In this document: one piece after another, positions 26,615-39,352 of the stretch
Position numbering within the stretch: the first letter of the stretch is position 1
Layout: each line of letters opens with the position of its first letter
Assembly: GCA_920105625.2 (NCBI GenBank)
Contig: OV050030.1
Location: forward strand, 253,177,889-253,241,888
Source: Clusia tigrina
Lineage: Eukaryota > Arthropoda > Insecta > Diptera > Clusiidae
Direction of reading: 5' to 3'
DNA: 64,000 nucleotides
Program-made: the position numbers and the translations under genes
Notes under the pieces: generated by a model
Databases searched by the model: none
What the model saw: only the letters and a program-made list of their open reading frames with translations
Told to the model about the DNA's origin: nothing

Positions 26615-27986
26615 TGGGGACTCAAGGGTAGCATAGCTTTGAGCGATAGCTTAAATTGACAATAGGCTCGAGTGCTTTATTGTTACAAAATTTCAAGGTT
26701 TATTGACGCTCCAGTAAAAAGTTACAAGCATTACTATGTTGCAAACTTTGATAGGTGTTGGACGTACCGTATAGAATTTAGGGCCATTTGAAGTTGTATC
26801 AGTGTTTGATTTGGGACTCAAGGGTAGTATAGCTTTGAGCGATTGCTTAAATTGACAAGAGGCTCGAGTACTTTATTCTTACAAAATTTCAAGGTTTTAT
26901 GACGCTCCAGTAAAAAGTTACAAGCATTTATATGTTGCAAATTTTGATAGGTGTAGGACGTAACATGTAGAAGTTAGGGCCATTTTAAGTTTTATCAGTG
27001 TTTGATTTGGGACTCAAGGTTAGCATAGCTTTGAGCAATAGCTTAAATTGACAAGAGGCTCGAGTACTTTATTGTTACAAAATTTCAAGGTTTTATGGCT
27101 CTCCAGTAAAAATTTACAAGCATTTGTATGTTGCAAATTTTGATAAGTGTAGGACGTAGCGTATAAAAGTTAGGACCATTTGAAGTTTTATCAGTGTTTG
27201 ATTTGGGACTCAAGGGTAGCATAGCTTTGAGCGATAGATTAAATTGACAAGAGGGTCGAGAAATTTATTGTTACAAAATTTCCAGGTTTTATGACGCTCC
27301 AGTAAAAAGTTACAAGCATTTGTATGTTGCAAACTTTGATAGGTGTAGGGCGTACCGTACAGAAGTTAGCGCCATTTGAAGTTTTATCAATGTATGATTT
27401 GGGACTCAAAGGTAGCATAGCTTTGAGCGAAAGCTTAAATTGACAAGAGGCTTGAGTACTTTATTGTTACAAAATTTCAAGGTTTTATGACGCACCCGTA
27501 AAAAGTTACAAGCATTTGTATGTTGCAAACTTTGATAGGTGTAGGACGTACCGTATAGAAGTTAGGGCCATTTGAAGTTTTATCAGTGTTTGATTTGGGA
27601 CTCAAGGGTAGCATAGCTTTGAGCGATAGCTTAAATTTACAAGAGGCTCGAGTACTTTATTGTTACAAAATTTCCAGGTTTTATGACGTTCCAGAAAAAA
27701 GTTACAAGCATTTGTATGTTGCAAACTTTGATAGTTATGGGATGCACCGTATAGAAGTTAGGGCCATTTGAAGTTTTATCAATGTATGATTTGGGACTCA
27801 AGGGTAGCATAGCTTTGAGCGATAGCTTAAATTAACAAGAGGCTCGAGTGCTTTATTGTTACAAAATTTCAAGGTTTTATGACGCTCCAGTAAAAAGTTA
27901 CAAGCATTTGTAGGTTGCAAACTTTGATAGGTGTTGGACGTACCGTATATAAGTTAGGGCCATTTGAAGTTTTGCCAGTGTTTGAT
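26615..27986. repeat. T-U-V-W-X-Y-R segment of the left-hand family
   Basis: Seven monomers in the order seen at 11166-12537 recur here with left-family markers: gtgttgg in T, gacgtaacatgtag in U, agggtcgag in W, cacccg in X, gttcc with gatagttatggg in Y, and aaattaac in the R-like monomer. This family otherwise lies 12 kb or more to the left, so the segment looks like an island inside another HOR domain. Confidence 0.8.
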
Positions 27987-28770
27987 TTGAGACTCAAGGA
28001 TAACATAGCTTTGAGCGATAGCTTAAATTTACAAGAGGCTCGAGTACTTTATTGTTACAAAATTTCAAGGTTTTATGACGCTCCAGTAACAAGTTACAAG
28101 CATTTGTCTGTTACAAACTTTGATAGGTGTAGGACGTACCGTATAGAAGTTAGGGCTATTTGAAGTTTTGTCAGTGTTTGATTTGGGACTCAAGGGTAAT
28201 ATAGCTTTGAGCGATAGCTTAAATTAACAAGAGGCTCGAGTACTTTATTGTTACAAAATTTCAAGGTTTTATGACGCTCCAGTAAAAAGTTACAAGCATT
28301 TGTATGTTGCAAACTTTAATAGGTGTAGGACGTACCGTATAGAAGTTCGGGCCATTTGAAGTTTTATCAGTGTTTGATTTGGGACTCAAGGGTAGCATAG
28401 CCTTGAGCGATAACTTAAATTGATAAGAGGCTCGAGTACTTTATTGTTACAAAATTTTAAGGTTTTATGACGTTCCAGTAAAAAATTACAAGCATTTGTA
28501 TGTTGCAAACTTTGATAGGTGTAGGACATACCGTATAGAAGTTAGAGCCATTTGAAGTTTTATCAGTGTTTGATTTGTGACTCAAGGGTAGCATAGCTTT
28601 GAGCGATAACTTAAAGTGACAAGAGTCTAGAGTACTTTATTGTCACAAAATTTCAAGGTTTTATGACGCTTCAGTAAAAAGTTACAAGCATTTGTATGTT
28701 GCAAACATTGATAGGTGTAGGACGTACCGTATAGAAGTTAGGGCCATTTGAAGTTTTATCAGTGTTTAAT
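27987..28770. repeat. B, S, Q and P monomers, rare types
   Basis: The monomer at 27987 is B-like with gagactc and ggataacatag. 28183 has ggtaatatag. 28379 is Q (gccttgagc, gataactta, attgataag). 28575 is P, with ttgtgactc, aaagtgacaagagtctag, tgtcac and gcttcag. P recurs only once elsewhere in the window, at 61983. Confidence 0.8.
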
Positions 28771-30139
28771 TTGGGACTCAGGGGTAGCATAGCTTTCAGC
28801 GATAGCTTAAATTGACAAGAGGCTCGAGTACTTTATTCTTACAAAATTTCAAGGTTTTATGACGCTCCAGTAAAAAGTTACAAGCATTTATATGTTGCAA
28901 ACTTTGATAGGTGTAGGACGTAACATGTAGAAGTTAGGGCCATTTTAAGTTTTATCAGTGTTTGATTTGGGACTCAAGGGTAACATAGCTTTGAGCAATA
29001 GCTTAAATTGACAAGAGGCTCGAGTACTTTATTGTTACAAAATTTCAAGGTTTTATGGCTCTCCAGTAAAAATTTACAAGCATTTGTATGTTGCAAATTT
29101 TGATAAGTGTAGGACGTAGCGTATAAAAGTTAGCACCATTTGAAGTTTTATCAGTGTTTGATTTGGGACTCAAGGGTAGCATAGCTTTGAGCGATAGATT
29201 AAATTGACAAGAGGGTCGAGAAGTTTATTGTTACAAAATTTCCAGGTTTTATGACGCTCCAGTAAAAAGTTACAAGTTGTATGTTGCAAACTTTGATAGG
29301 TGTAGGGCGTACCGTACAGAAGTTAGCGCCATTTGAAGTTTTATCAATGTATGATTTGGGACTCAAGGGTAGCATAGCTTTGAGCGATAGCTTAAATTGA
29401 CAAGAGGCTCGATTACTTTATTGTTACAAAATTTCAAGGTTTTATGACGCTCCAGGAAAAAGTTACAAGCATTTGTATGTTGCAAACTTTGATAGGTGTA
29501 GGACGTACCGTATAGAAGTTAGGGCCATTTGAAGTTTTATCAGTGTTTGATTTGGGATTCAAGGGTAGCATAGCTTTGAGCGATAGCTTAAATTGACAAT
29601 AGGCTCGAGTGCTTTATTGTTACAAAATTTCAAGGTTTATTGACGCTCCAGTAAAAAGTTACAAGCATTACTATGTTGCAAACTTTGATAGGTGTTGGAC
29701 GTACCGTATAAAATTTAGGGCCATTTGAAGTTGTATCAGTGTTTGATTTGGGACTCAAGGGTAGTATAGCTTTGAGCGATTGCTTAAATTGACAAGAGGC
29801 TCGAGTACTTTATTCTTACAAAATTTCAAGGTTTTATGACGCTCCAGTAAAAAGTTACAAGCATTTGTATGTTGCAAACTTTGATAGGTATAGGACGTAA
29901 CATGTAGAAGTTAGGGCCATTTTAAGTTTAATCAGTATTTGATTTGGGACTCAAGGGTAGCATAGCTTTGAGCAATAGCTTAAATTGACAAGAGGCTCGA
30001 GTACTTTATTGTTACAAAATTTCAAGGTTTTATGGCTCTCCAGTAAAAAGTTACAAGCATTTGTATGTTGCAAACTTTCATAGGTATAGGACGTAACATG
30101 TAGAAGTTAGGACCATTTGAAGTTTTATCAGTGTTTGAT
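28771..30139. repeat. Copy of the 3.3-5.0 kb segment (U-V-W-X/R-T-U-V)
   Basis: U with gacgtaacatgtag (28771), V with gtaacatag (28967), W with the 3 bp deletion after 29276 (29163), and an X carrying ctcgattac (29356) match the monomers at 3333, 3529, 3725 and 3918 at a constant offset of 25,438 bp. The X monomer at 29356 switches to R (ctccaggaaaaag). From 29552, T, U and V match 4506, 4702 and 4898 at an offset of 25,046 bp, exactly 392 bp less. So X, Y and R collapsed into one X/R chimera by loss of two monomer lengths. Confidence 0.85.
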
Positions 30140-31315
30140 TTGGGACTCAAGGGTAGCATAGCTTTGAGCGATAGATTAAATTGACAAGAGGGTCGAGAAG
30201 TTTATTGTTACAAAATTTCCAGGTTTTATGACGCTCCAGTAAAAAGTTACAAGCATTTGTATGTTGCAAACTTTGATAGGTGTAGAGCGTACCGTACAGA
30301 AGTTAGCGCCATTTGAAGTTATATCAATGTATGATTTGGGACTCAAGGGTAGCATAGCTTTGAGCGACAGCTTAAATTGACAAGAGGCTCGAGTACTTTA
30401 TTGTTACAAAATTTCAAGGTTTTATGACGCACCAGTTAAAAGTTACAAGCATTTGTATGTTGCAAACTTTGATAGGTGTAGGACGTACCGTATAGAAGTT
30501 AGGGCCATTTGAAGTTTTATCAGTATTTGATTTGGGACTCAAGGGTAGCATAGCTTTGAGCGATAGCTTAAATTTACAAGAGGCTCGAGTACTTTATTGT
30601 TACAAAATTTCCAGGTTTTATGACGCTCCAGTAAAAAGTTACAAGCATTTGTATGTTGCAAACTTTGATAGGTATAGGATGCACCGTATAGAAGTTAGGG
30701 CCATTTGAAGTTTTATCAATGTATGATTTCGGACTCAAGGGTTGCATAGCTTTGAGCGATAGCTTAAATTGACAAGAGGCTCGAGTACTTTATTGTTACA
30801 AAATTTCAAGGTTTTATGACGCACTAGTAAAAAGTTACAAGCATTTGTATGTTGCAAACTTTGATAGGTGTAGGACGTACCGTATAGAAGTTAGGGCCAT
30901 TTGAAGTTTTGTCAGTGTTTGATTTGGGACTCAAGGGTAACATAGCTTTGAGCGATAGCTTAAATTGACAAGAGGCTCAAGTACTTTACTGTTACAAAAT
31001 TTCAAGGTTTTATGACGCTCCAGTAAAAAGTTACAAGCATTAGTATGTTGCAAACTTTGATAGGTGTAGGACGTACTGTATAGAAGTTAGGGCCATTTGA
31101 AGTTTTATCAGTTTTTGATTTGGGGCTCAAGGGTAGCATAACTTTGAGCGATAGCTTAAATTGACAAGAGGCTCGAGTACTTTATTGTTACAAAATTTCA
31201 AGGTTTTATGACGCTCCAGTAAAATGTTTCAAGCATTTGTATGTTGCAAACTTTGATAGGTGTAGGACGTACCGTACAGAAGTTAGGGCCATTTGAAGTT
31301 GTATCAGTGTTTGAT
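30140..31315. repeat. W-X-Y-X-A-C transition monomers
   Basis: Six monomers lead from the left-family W (agggtcgagaag) through X, Y (ataggatgcacc without the gttcc marker) and X to A and C. The run X-Y-X-(B)-A-C was already seen at 21356-22514, including aaatgtttc in C. So this is a relative of that segment lacking B. Confidence 0.75.
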
Positions 31316-33667
31316 TTGGGACTCAAGGGTAGTATAGCTTTGAGCGATTGCTTAAATTGACAAGAGGCTCGAGTACTTTATTGTTACAAAATTTCCAGGT
31401 TCTATGACGCTCCAGTAAAAAGTTACAAGCATTTGTATGTTGCAAACTTTGATAGGTATAGGATGCACCGTATAGAAGTTAGGGACATTTGAAGTTTTAT
31501 CAGTGTTTGATTTGGGACTCAAGGGTAGCATAGCTTTGAGCGATAGCTTAAATTGACAAGAGGCTCGAGTACTTTATCGTTACAAAATTTTAAGGTTTTA
31601 TGACGCTCCAGTAAAAAGTTACAAGCATTTGTATGTTGCAAACTTTGATAGGTGTAGGACATACCGTATAGAAGTTAGGGCCATTTGAAGTTTGATCAGT
31701 GTTTGATTTGGGACTCAAGGGTAGCATAGCTTTGAGCGATAGCTTAAATTGACAAGAGGCTCGAGTACTTTATTGTTACAAAATTTCAAGGTTTTATGAC
31801 GCACCAGTAAAAAGTTACAAGCATTTGTATGTTGCAAACTTTGATAGGTGTAGGACGTACCGTATAGAAGTTAGGGCCATTTGAAGTTTTATCAGTGTTT
31901 GATTTGGGACTCAAGGGTAGCATAGCTTTGAGCGATAGCTTAAATTGACAAGAGGCTCGAGTACTTTATTGTTACAAAATTTCAAGGTTTTATGACGCAC
32001 CAGTAAAAAGTTACAAGCATTTGTATATTGCAAACTTTGATAGGTGTAGGGCGTACCGTATAGAAGTTAGGGCCATTTGAAGTTTTATCAGTGTTTGATT
32101 TGGGACTCAAGGGTAGCATAGCTTTGAGCGATAGCTTAAATTTACAAGAGGCTCGAGTACTTTATTGTTACAAAATTTCCAGGTTCTATGACGCTCCAGT
32201 AAAAAGCTACAAGCATTTGTATGTTGCAAACTTTGATAGGTATAGGATGCACCGTATAGAAGTTAGGGCCATTTGAAGTTTTATCAGTGTTTGATTTGGG
32301 ACTCAAGGGTAGCATAGCTTTGAGCGATAGCTTAAGTTGACAAGGGGCTCGAGAATCTTATTGTTATAAAATGTCAAGGTTTTATGACGCTCCAGAAAAA
32401 AGTTACAAGCATTTGTATGTTGCAAACTTTGATAGGTGTAGGACATACCGTATAGAAGTTAGGGCCATTTAAAGTTTGATCAGTGTTTGATTTGGGACTC
32501 AAGGGTAGCATAGCTTTGAGCGATAGCTTAAATTGACAAGAGGCTCGAGTACTTTATTGTTACAAAATTTCCAGGTTCTATGACGCTCCAGTAAAAAGTT
32601 ACAAGCATTTGTATGTTGCAAACTTTGATAGGTATAGGATGCACCGTATAGAAGTTAGGGACATTTGAAGTTTTATCAGTGTTTGATTTGGGACTCAAGG
32701 GTAGCATAGCTTTGAGCGATAGCTTAAATTGACAAGAGGCTCGAGTACTTTATCGTTACAAAATTTTAAGGTTTTATGACGCTCCAGTAAAAAGTTACAA
32801 GCATTTGTATGTTGCAAACTTTGATAGGTGTAGGACATACCGTATAGAAGTTAGGGCCATTTGAAGTTTGATCAGTGTTTGATTTGGGACTCAAGGGTAG
32901 CATAGCTTTGAGCGATAGCTTAAATTGACAAGAGGCTCGAGTACTTTATTGTTACAAAATTTCAAGGTTTTATGACGCACCAGTAAAAAGTTACAAGCAT
33001 TTGTATGTTGCAAACTTTGATAGGTGTAGGACGTACCGTATAGAAGTTAGGGCCATTTGAAGTTTTATCAGTGTTTGATTTGGGACTCAAGGGTAGCATA
33101 GCTTTGAGCGATAGCTTAAATTGACAAGAGGCTCGAGTACTTTATTGTTACAAAATTTCAAGGTTTTATGACGCACCAGTAAAAAGTTACAAGCATTTGT
33201 ATGTTGCAAACTTTGATAGGTGTAGGGCGTACCGTATAGAAGTTAGGGCCATTTGAAGTTTTATCAGTGTTTGATTTGGGACTCAAGGGTAGCATAGCTT
33301 TGAGCGATAGCTTAAATTTACAAGAGGCTCGAGTACTTTATTGTTACAAAATTTCCAGGTTCTATGACGCTCCAGTAAAAAGCTACAAGCATTTGTATGT
33401 TGCAAACTTTGATAGGTATAGGATGCACCGTATAGAAGTTAGGGCCATTTGAAGTTTTATTACTGTTTGATTTGGGACTCAAGTTTAACATAGCTTTGAG
33501 CGATTGCTTTAGTTGACAAGGGGCTCGAGAATCTTATTGTTATAAAATGTCAAGGTTTTATGACGCTCCAGAAAAAAGTTACAAGCATTTGTATGTTGCA
33601 AACTTTGATAGGTGTAGGACATACCGTATAGAAGTTAGGGCCATTTAAAGTTTGATCAGTGTTTGAT
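31316..33667. repeat. Hexamer HOR of 1,176 bp, two copies (U'-D-X-X-Y-Z')
   Basis: Starts 31316, 31512, 31708, 31904, 32100 and 32296 are repeated at 32492, 32688, 32884, 33080, 33276 and 33472. Shared variants include gttagggacatt in U', gacataccg plus agtttgatcag in D, and aaaaagctacaag in Y. The copies of the first and last monomers are not equal. U' at 32492 lacks gtagtatag/gattgc, and Z' at 33472 has aagtttaacatag and gcttta. The exchange points therefore lie near those monomers. Confidence 0.87.
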
Positions 33668-34451
33668 TTGGGACTCAAGGGTAGCATAGCTTTGAGCGAT
33701 AGCTTAAATTGACAAGAGGCTCGAGTACTTTATTGTTACAAAATTTCAAGGTTTTATGACGCTCCAGTAAAAAGTTACAAGCATTTGTCTGTTACAAACT
33801 TTGATAGGTGTAGGACGTACCGTATAGAAGTTAGGGCCATTTGAAGTTTTGTCAGTGTTTGATTTGGGACTCAAGGGTAACATAGCTTTGAGCGATAGCT
33901 TAAATTGACAAGAGGCTCAAGTACTTTACTGTTACAAAATTTCAAGGTTTTATGACGCTCCAGTAAAATGTTTCAAGCATTTGTATATTGCAAACTTTGA
34001 TAGGTGTAGGACGTACCGTACAGAAGTTAGGGCCATTTGAAGTTTTATCAGTGTTTGATTTGGGACTCAAGGGTAGCATAGCTTTGAGCGATAGCTTAAA
34101 TTGACAAGAGGCTCGAGTACTTTATCGTTACAAAATTTTAAGGTTTTATGACGCTCCAGTAAAAAGTTACAAGCATTTGTATGTTGCAAACTTTGATAGG
34201 TGTAGGACGTACCGTATAGAAGTTAGGGCCATTTGAAGTTTTATCAGTGTTTGATTTGGGACTCAAGGGTAGCATAGCTTTGAGCGATAGCTTAAATTGA
34301 CAAGAGGCTCGAGTACTTTATTGTTACAAAATTTCAAGGTTTTATGACGCACCAGTAAAAAGTTACAAGCATTTGTATGTTGCAAACTTTGATAGGTGTA
34401 GGGCGTACCGTATAGAAGTTAGGGCCATTTGAAGTTTTATCAGTGTTTGAT
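33668..34451. repeat. B, A/C chimera, D, X
   Basis: The monomer at 33864 has the A left half (gtaacatag, ctcaagtactttactg) and the C right half (aaatgtttc, gtatattgc, gtacag). Intact A and C are adjacent at 35040 and 35236, and that C has the same gtatattgc. The chimera therefore looks like a one-monomer deletion derivative of the neighbouring unit. Confidence 0.85.
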
Positions 34452-36608
34452 TTGGGACTCAAGGGTAGCATAGCTTTGAGCGATAGCTTAAATTTACAAG
34501 AGGCTCGAGTACTTTATTGTTACAAAATTTCCAGGTTCTATGACGCTCCAGTAAAAAGCTACAAGCATTTGTATGTTGCAAACTTTGATAGGTATAGGAT
34601 GCACCGTATAGAAGTTAGGGCCATTTGAAGTTTTATCAGTGTTTGATTTGGGACTCAAGGGTAGCATAGCTTTGAGCGATAGCTTAAGTTGACAAGGGGC
34701 TCGAGAATCTTATTGTTATAAAATGTCAAGGTTTTATGACGCTCCAGAAAAAAGTTACAAGCATTTGTATGTTGCAAACTTTGATAGGTGTAGGACATAC
34801 CGTATAGAAGTTAGGGCCATTTAAAGTTTGATCAGTGTTTGATTTGGGACTCAAGGGTAGCATAGCTTTGAGCGATAGCTTAAATTGACAAGAGGCTCGA
34901 GTACTTTATTGTTACAAAATTTCAAGGTTTTATGACGCTCCAGTAAAAAGTTACAAGCATTTGTCTGTTACAAACTTTGATAGGTGTAGGACGTACCGTA
35001 TAGAAGTTAGGGCCATTTGAAGTTTTGTCAGTGTTTGATTTGGGACTCAAGGGTAACATAGCTTTGAGCGATAGCTTAAATTGACAAGAGGCTCAAGTAC
35101 TTTACTGTTACAAAATTTCAAGGTTTTATGACGCTCCAGTAAAAAGTTACAAGCATTAGTATGTTGCAAACTTTGATAGGTGTAGGACGTACTGTATAGA
35201 AGTTAGGGCCATTTGAAGTTTTATCAGTTTTTGATTTGGGGCTCAAGGGTAGCATAACTTTGAGCGATAGCTTAAATTGACAAGAGGCTCGAGTACTTTA
35301 TTGTTACAAAATTTCAAGGTTTTATGACGCTCCAGTAAAATGTTTCAAGCATTTGTATATTGCAAACTTTGATAGGTGTAGGACGTACCGTACAGAAGTT
35401 AGGGCCATTTGAAGTTTTATCAGTGTTTGATTTGGGACTCAAGGGTAGCATAGCTTTGAGCGATAGCTTAAATTGACAAGAGGCTCGAGTACTTTATCGT
35501 TACAAAATTTTAAGGTTTTATGACGCTCCAGTAAAAAGTTACAAGCATTTGTATGTTGCAAACTTTGATAGGTGTAGGACGTACCGTATAGAAGTTAGGG
35601 CCATTAGGAAGTTTTATCAGTGTTTGATTTGGGACTCAAGGGTAGCATAGCTTTGAGCGATAGTTTAAATTGACAATAGGCTCGAGTGCTTTATTGTTAC
35701 AAAATTTCAAGGTTTATTGACGCTCCAGTAAAAAGTTACAAGCATTACTATGTTGCAAACTTCGATAGGTGTGGGACGTACCGTATAGAATTTAGGGCCA
35801 TTTGAAGTTGTATCAGTGTTTGATTTGGGACTCAAGGGTAGTATAGCTTTGAGCGATTGCTTAAATTGACAAGAGGCTCGAGTACTTTATTGTTACAAAA
35901 TTTCCAGGTTCTATGACGCTCCAGTAAAAAGTTACAAGCATTTGTATGTTGCAAACTTTGATAGGTATAGGATGCACCGTATAGAAGTTAGGGCCATTTG
36001 AAGTTTTATCAGTGTTTGATTTGGGACTCAAGGGTAGCATAGCTTTGAGCGACAGCTTAAATTGACAAGGGGCTCGAGAATCTTATTGTTATAAAATGTC
36101 AAGGTTTTATGACGCTCCAGAAAAAAGTTACAAGCATTTGTATGTTGCAAACTTTGATAGGTGTAGGACATACCGTATAGAAGTTAGGGCCATTTGAAGT
36201 TTGATCAGTGTTTGATTTTGGACTCAAGGGTAGCATAGCTTTGAGCGATAGCTTAAATTGACAAGAGGCTCGAGTACTTTATTGTTACAAAATTTCAAGG
36301 TTTTATGACGCACCAGTAAAAAGTTACAAGCATTTGTATGTTGCAAACTTTGATAGGTGTAGGACATACCGTATAGAAGTTAGGTCCATTTGAAGTTTTA
36401 TCAGTGTTTGATTTGGGACTCAAGGGTAGCATAGCTTTGAGCGATAGCTTAAATTGACAAGAGGCTCGAGTACTTTATTGTTACAAAATTTCAAGGTTTT
36501 ATGACGCACCAGTAAAAAGTTACAAGCATTTGTATGTTGCAAACTTTGATAGGTGTAGGACGTACCGTATAGAAGTTAGGGCCATTTGAAGTTTTATCAG
36601 TGTTTGAT
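34452..36608. repeat. 11-mer HOR unit of 2,157 bp (Y-Z'-B-A-C-D-T-U'-Z'-X-X)
   Basis: Starts are 34452, 34648, 34844, 35040, 35236, 35432, 35629, 35825, 36021, 36217 and 36413. The length is 11 x 196 plus the one-base insertion before T. This is the fullest form of the unit that dominates 34-48 kb; neighbouring units are the same order with monomers missing. The sub-order B-A-C-D-T extends the left-hand nonamer (B'-A-T-U), while Y-Z'-X-X comes from the hexamer at 31-33 kb. Confidence 0.87.
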
Positions 36609-37588
36609 TTGGGACTCAAGGGTAGCATAGCTTTGAGCGATAGCTTAAATTTACAAGAGGCTCGAGTACTTTATTGTTACAAAATTTCCAGGTTCTATGA
36701 CGCTCCAGTAAAAAGTTACAAGCATTTGTATGTTGCAAACTTTGATAGGTATAGGATGCACCGTATAGAAGTTAGGGCCATTTGAAGTTTTATCAGTGTT
36801 TGATTTGGGACTCAAGGGTAGCATAGCTTTGAGCGATAGCTTAAATTGACAAGGGGCTCGAGAATCTTATTGTTATAAAATGTCAAGGTTTTATGACGCT
36901 CCAGAAAAAAGTTACAAGCATTTGTATGTTGCAAACTTTGATAGGTGTAGGACATACCGTATAGAAGTTAGGGCCATTTGAAGTTTGATCAGTGTTTGAT
37001 TTGGGACTCAAGGGTAGCATAGCTTTGAGCGATAGCTTAAATTGACAAGAGGCTCCAGTACTTTATTGTTACAAAATTTCAAGGTTTTATGACGCACCAG
37101 TAAAAAGTTACAAGCATTTGTATGTTGCAAACTTTGATAGGTGTAGGACGTACCGTATAGAAGTTAGGGCCATTTGAAGTTTTATCAGTGTTTGATTTGG
37201 GACTCAAGGGTAGCATAGCTTTGAGCGATAGCTTAAATTGACAAGAGGCTCGAGTACTTTATTGTTACAAAATTTCCAGGTTTTATGACGCACCAGTAAA
37301 AAGTTACAAGCATTTGTATGTTGCAAACTTTGATAGGTGTAGGGCGTACCGTATAGAAGTTAGGGCCATTTGAAGTTTTATCAGTGTTTGATTTGGGACT
37401 CAAGGGTAGCATAGCTTTGAGCGATAGCTTAAATTTACAAGAGGCTCGAGTACTTTATTGTTACAAAATTTCCAGGTTCTATGACGCTCCAGTAAAAAGC
37501 TACAAGCATTTGTATGTTGCAAACTTTGATAGGTATAGGATGCACCGTATAGAAGTTAGGGCCATTTGAAGTTTTATCAGTGTTTGAT
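36021..37588. repeat. Tetramer tandem duplication of 784 bp (Z'-X-X-Y), two copies
   Basis: Monomers at 36021, 36217, 36413 and 36609 are repeated at 36805, 37001, 37197 and 37393. They lie inside the 11-mer domain, and the same four-monomer step recurs at 45431-46214. Small private changes (gattttgga near 36214, ctccagtac near 37053, gacatacc in X near 36364) show the copies are real and not the same read placed twice. Confidence 0.85.
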
Positions 37589-39352
37589 TTGGGACTCAAG
37601 GGTAGCATAGCTTTGAGCGATAGCTTAAATTGACAAGGGGCTCGAGAATCTTATTGTTATAAAATGTCAAGGTTTTATGACACTCCAGAAAAAAGTTACA
37701 AGCATTTGTATGTTGCAAACTTTGATAGGTGTAGGACATACCGTATAGAAGTTAGGGCCATTTAAAGTTTGATCAGTGTTTGATTTGGGACTCAAGGATA
37801 GCATAGCTTTGAGCGATAGCTTAAATTGACAAGAGGCTCGAGTACTTTATTGTTACAAAATTTCAAGGTTTTATGACGCTCCAGTAAAAAGTTACAAGCA
37901 TTTGTCTGTTACAAACTTTGATAGGTGTAGGACGTACCGTATAGAAGTTAGGGCCATTTGAAGTTTTGTCAGTGTTTGATTTGGGACTCAAGGGTAACAT
38001 AGCTTTGAGCGATAGCTTAAATTGACAAGAGGCTCAAGTACTTTACTGTTACAAAATTTCAAGGTTTTATGACGCTCCAGTAAAAAGTTACAAGCATTAG
38101 TATGTTGCAAACTTTGATAAGTGTAGGACGTACTGTATAGAAGTTAGGGCCATTTGAAGTTTTATCAGTTTTTGATTTGGGGGTCAAGGGTAGCATAACT
38201 TTGAGCGATAGCTTAAATTGACAAGAGGCTCGAGTACTTTATTGTTACAAAATTTCAAGGTTTTATGACGCTCCAGTAAAATGTTTCAAGCATTTGTATG
38301 TTGCAAACTTTGATAGGTGTAGGACGTACCGTACAGAAGTTAGGGCCATTTGAAGTTTTATCAGTGTTTGATTTGGGACTCAAGGGTAGCATAGCTTTGA
38401 GCGATAGCTTAAATTGACAATAGGCTCGAGTGCTTTATTGTTACAAAATTTCAAGGTTTATTGACGCTCCAGTAAAAAGTTACAAGCATTACTATGTTGC
38501 AAACTTCGATAGGTGTGGGACGTACCGTATAGAATTTAGGGCCATTTGAAGTTGTATCAGTGTTTGATTTGGGACTCAAGGGTAGTATAGCTTTGAGCGA
38601 TTGCTTAAATTGACAAGAGGCTCGAGTACTTTATTGTTACAAATTTTCCAGGTTCTATGACGCTCCAGTAAAAAGTTACAAGCATTTGTATGTTGCAAAC
38701 TTTGATAGGTATAGGATGCACCGTATAGAAGTTAGGGCCATTTGAAGTTTTATCAGTGTTTGATTTGGGACTCAAGGGTAGCTTAGCTTTGAGCGATAGC
38801 TTAAATTGACAAGGGGCTCGAGAATCTTATTGTTATAAAATGTCAAGGTTTTATGACGCTCCAGAAAAAAGTTACAAGCATTTGTATGTTGCAAACTTTG
38901 ATAGGTGTAGGACATACCGTATAGAAGTTAGGGCCATTTGAAGTTTGATCAGTGTTTGATTTGGGACTCAAGGGTAGCATAGCTTTGAGCGATAGCTTAA
39001 ATTGACAAGAGGCTCGAGTACTTTATTGTTACAAAATTTCAAGGTTTTATGACGCACCAGTAAAAAGTTACAAGCATTTGTATGTTGCAAACTTTGATAG
39101 GTGTAGGACGTACCGTATAGAAGTTAGGGCCATTTGAAGTTTTATCAGTGTTTGATTTGGGACTCAAGGGTAGCATAGCTTTGAGCGATAGCTTAAATTG
39201 ACAAGAGGCTCGAGTACTTTATTGTTACAAAATTTCAAGGTTTTATGACGCACCAGTAAAAAGATACAAGCATTTGTATGTTGCAAACTTTGATAGGTGT
39301 AGGACGTACCGTATAGAAGTTAGGGCCATTTGAAGTTTTATCAGTGTTTGAT
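37393..39352. repeat. 10-monomer derivative of the 11-mer, D missing (1,960 bp)
   Basis: The order is Y, Z', B, A, C, T, U', Z', X, X. D, which normally sits between C and T, is absent, and so is the one-base insertion that marks a D-to-T junction. The missing insertion is expected because it lies at the end of D. Private variants include gggggtcaag in C near 38178 and tttgataagtg in A near 38115. Confidence 0.85.
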
